From the NCBI GenBank assembly GCA_947647645.1, contig CANSLE010000191.1:1-5287 (forward strand): 5,287 nt of DNA. Reading direction: 5' to 3'. How positions within the stretch are numbered: the first letter of the stretch is position 1; each line of letters opens with the position of its first letter. The position numbers were made by a program, and so were the translations under genes. Positions 4,335 through 5,287 of the stretch are shown here, one piece after another. This DNA comes from an uncultured Microbacterium sp. (GTDB lineage: Bacteria; Actinomycetota; Actinomycetes; Actinomycetales; Microbacteriaceae). Below the pieces are notes generated by a model. It searched no databases. It was not told where the DNA came from and was given only the letters and a program-made list of their open reading frames with translations.

Positions 4335-4360
4335 CCTGTCCTCCGGCCGAGGAGATCAGG
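4335..4360. other. Hairpin in the convergent intergenic region 4241-4388
   Basis: CCTG-TCCTC, loop CGGCC, GAGGA, a three-base bulge and CAGG form a 9-bp interrupted stem between two convergent genes. It could slow transcription from both sides, but no T run follows on either strand. A palindrome, CGGATATCCG, lies at 4248-4257 just after the chaperone stop. I see no gene in 4241-4388. Confidence 0.3.
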
Positions 4361-4388
4361 ATAGAACGAGGCCTCCGACACGAGCCCG

Positions 4389-4919
4389 CTATGCGGAGTC
4401 GGAAGAGCTGCCGCTCGGGGTGTAGAGCTTGCGGAGTTCGCGCAAGCGTACTTCATACTCACCGAGTGGTTCGTCCCCTCGAAGGTAGGCGGAGAGGACA
4501 AAGGTGGTTGTCGCGACAGCCTCCCTCCAGTCCCGTAGCTTTACTGATCGGCTCGAAGGATTGACGATAATGGTGAGCCCATTCGCAAGGCTCGCGCGGG
4601 TGCGTTCGTCGCCGACCAGGAGGTATCCACCGCGTAGCCGGCCGTACGCAGCGCGGGCTCTTGGATCCTGTGGGGGGCCTTCGTTGTTCCGCAAAGCGTC
4701 GTCACCCATTTCGATGAGTTCCTCGAGCGCGGCGTGGAGCCGACGAGCGTGCTCTCGACTGTCAGCTGCGCGACGGTCTTCGACCGTCTGTGCCCGCTCC
4801 CGCTCAGCACGGCGCTCAGCGAAGCTGTTCTGCTGCCAGGCCACCAGGAACGACACTGTGCCCGTGGCTAGAGCGGTAGCGACCACCAAGACCACAGATG
4901 TCCAGACACTATCTGTCAC
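4389..4919 (-). CDS. Single-pass membrane protein with coiled coil, unknown function
   Basis: This is a 176-residue protein. Residues 6-28 (WTSVVLVVATALATGTVSFL and on) are one membrane helix. It is followed by a strongly charged helix, AERRAERERAQTVEDRR through LHAALEELIEMGDDAL (34-76), likely a coiled coil or signalling helix. A mixed soluble part (77-166) follows, with ARAAYGRLRGGYLLVGDE, LTIIVNPSSRSVKLRDW and FVLSAYLRG. The tail is serine-rich. With few charges before the helix and many arginines after it, the bulk should be cytoplasmic. I recognise no family. GTG at 4919 lacks a nearby Shine-Dalgarno (GAGGAG is about 15 bases away), but TAGAGT lies six bases before it. The gene converges on the TAC operon and is divergent from the partial gene at 5011. 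A partner role in the island is possible but unsupported. Confidence 0.7.
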   Translation of the reverse strand: MTDSVWTSVVLVVATALATGTVSFLVAWQQNSFAERRAERERAQTVEDRRAADSREHARRLHAALEELIEMGDDALRNNEGPPQDPRARAAYGRLRGGYLLVGDERTRASLANGLTIIVNPSSRSVKLRDWREAVATTTFVLSAYLRGDEPLGEYEVRLRELRKLYTPSGSSSDSA

Positions 4920-4925
4920 GTCGAG

Positions 4926-4931
4926 ACTCTA
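4926..4931 (-). promoter_or_regulatory. Candidate leaderless -10 box for the coiled-coil membrane protein gene
   Basis: TAGAGT on the minus strand ends six bases before the GTG at 4919, the same spacing as at the other protein genes. No good -35 is seen. Confidence 0.4.
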
Positions 4932-5010
4932 GCGCTCCTCACGCACCTCGGTCCGGACTTCCGCGCCTGCAGAGTATGCGGCTGTCGGCGGTGGTGTGCA
5001 GACTGTCCAC

Positions 5011-5287
5011 ATGTCTAACTCGGATGTCAGTGAAGCCCTCTACTTCGGTATCAAGAGTCTGCGGGGCTGGTACGAGATCATTCAAGGCGCAGAGCACAGC
5101 ATGGGGCCGCTGCTGAGGCGAAATGTGGGTACCGTCCTGTCCTCGGTCCTTCTTGCAGGCGGCGAGGAGGTGTACCCCGTCGCCGTGACCGGTTCCCTGG
5201 ATGAAACTGGTACAGGGGCACGGAGCCTGCCCCGGTTTCCCGGACGGTTCTTGTGTGTTGATCATGCCGCGATTTCTGCGGTGGTGT
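5011..5287 (+). CDS. Unknown protein, 3'-truncated by window edge
   Basis: An ATG at 5011 opens a frame that stays open to the last base, 92 codons. It begins MSNSDVSEALYFGIKSLRGW, continues YEIIQGAEHSMGPLLRRNVG and a hydrophobic TVLSSVLLAGGEEVYPVAVTG (about 45-65), and runs out in a basic, proline-containing part (ARSLPRFPGRFLCVDH). Third codon positions are mostly G or C, which supports coding on this strand over the overlapping minus-strand frame. A GTG at 4996 is an alternative start; neither has a Shine-Dalgarno, and I see no clear promoter in the 91 bases shared with the divergent gene. I do not recognise the family, and the C-terminus is missing. Confidence 0.55.
   Translation, partial: MSNSDVSEALYFGIKSLRGWYEIIQGAEHSMGPLLRRNVGTVLSSVLLAGGEEVYPVAVTGSLDETGTGARSLPRFPGRFLCVDHAAISAVV

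Noticed and set aside
4241..4564. Plus-strand frame starting with TTG right after the chaperone stop
   Set aside because: It is arginine/serine/cysteine-rich with no recognisable motif, and its second half is opposite the better-supported minus-strand membrane protein.
4939..5265. 108-codon minus-strand frame at the right end
   Set aside because: Its composition is odd for a bacterial protein (many Cys, His, Pro and Gln), and it overlaps the plus-strand frame at 5011, which has GC-rich third positions and more protein-like sequence.
4988..5287. GCGGTGGTGT at 4988-4997 and again at 5278-5287 as possible element ends
   Set aside because: Ten bases of G/T-rich sequence recurring once is easily chance, the second copy is cut by the window edge, and nothing else suggests an element boundary.
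1..5287. CRISPR array, riboswitch or transposon ends
   Set aside because: No regularly spaced repeats, no recognisable riboswitch core, and no transposase or terminal inverted repeats were seen on either strand.

Overview
The window looks like the chromosome of a high-GC actinobacterium, most likely a Microbacteriaceae (Microbacterium-like) member. The evidence is the GC-rich coding (43 of 60 bases at 721-780 by hand count), the start codons that often lack Shine-Dalgarno sequences, the Gly-Cys-Val tRNA cluster facing a second tRNA-Val, and the style of the PemK/MazF-like protein at the left edge. The genus is inferred, not proven.

Left part (1-1620) is backbone-like. The 3' part of a PemK/MazF-family gene enters from outside the window. 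It is followed by a minus-strand four-helix membrane protein and, just downstream of that gene, what looks like the decayed first ~30 codons of a ynfA/UPF0060-type gene. Next come tRNA-Val(CAC) on the minus strand, with an encoded CCA and an intrinsic terminator, and a plus-strand cluster tRNA-Gly(GCC), tRNA-Cys(GCA), tRNA-Val(GAC) with its own promoter and a strong terminator.

Right part (about 1650 to the end) looks like accessory DNA beside a tRNA. A tandem GGGCAACATC repeat sits just beyond the tRNA-Val terminator and may be an integrase arm-type site. A phage/island-type ParB-like (DGQNR) protein follows. Its reading frame is cut by a TAA, although protein-like sequence continues in frame for 25 more codons. 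Composition then falls (28 of 60 bases GC at 3001-3060) across a tightly overlapping three-gene operon, 2811-4240. I read this as a toxin-antitoxin-chaperone (TAC) module: a HigB/Gp49-like toxin with an unusual N-terminal extension and insert, a HigA-like HTH antitoxin with a long C-terminal tail, and a small SecB-like chaperone.

By analogy with the Mycobacterium tuberculosis Rv1955-Rv1956-Rv1957 system, the chaperone would protect the antitoxin tail, the antitoxin would neutralise the toxin and repress the operon, and loss of chaperone function would release the toxin. The operon starts from a candidate leaderless promoter. Beyond it are a convergent minus-strand gene for a single-pass coiled-coil membrane protein and a divergent plus-strand gene that runs off the right edge; I recognise neither. 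The TAC module is the most interesting content, followed by the interrupted ParB-like gene and the possible tRNA attachment site.
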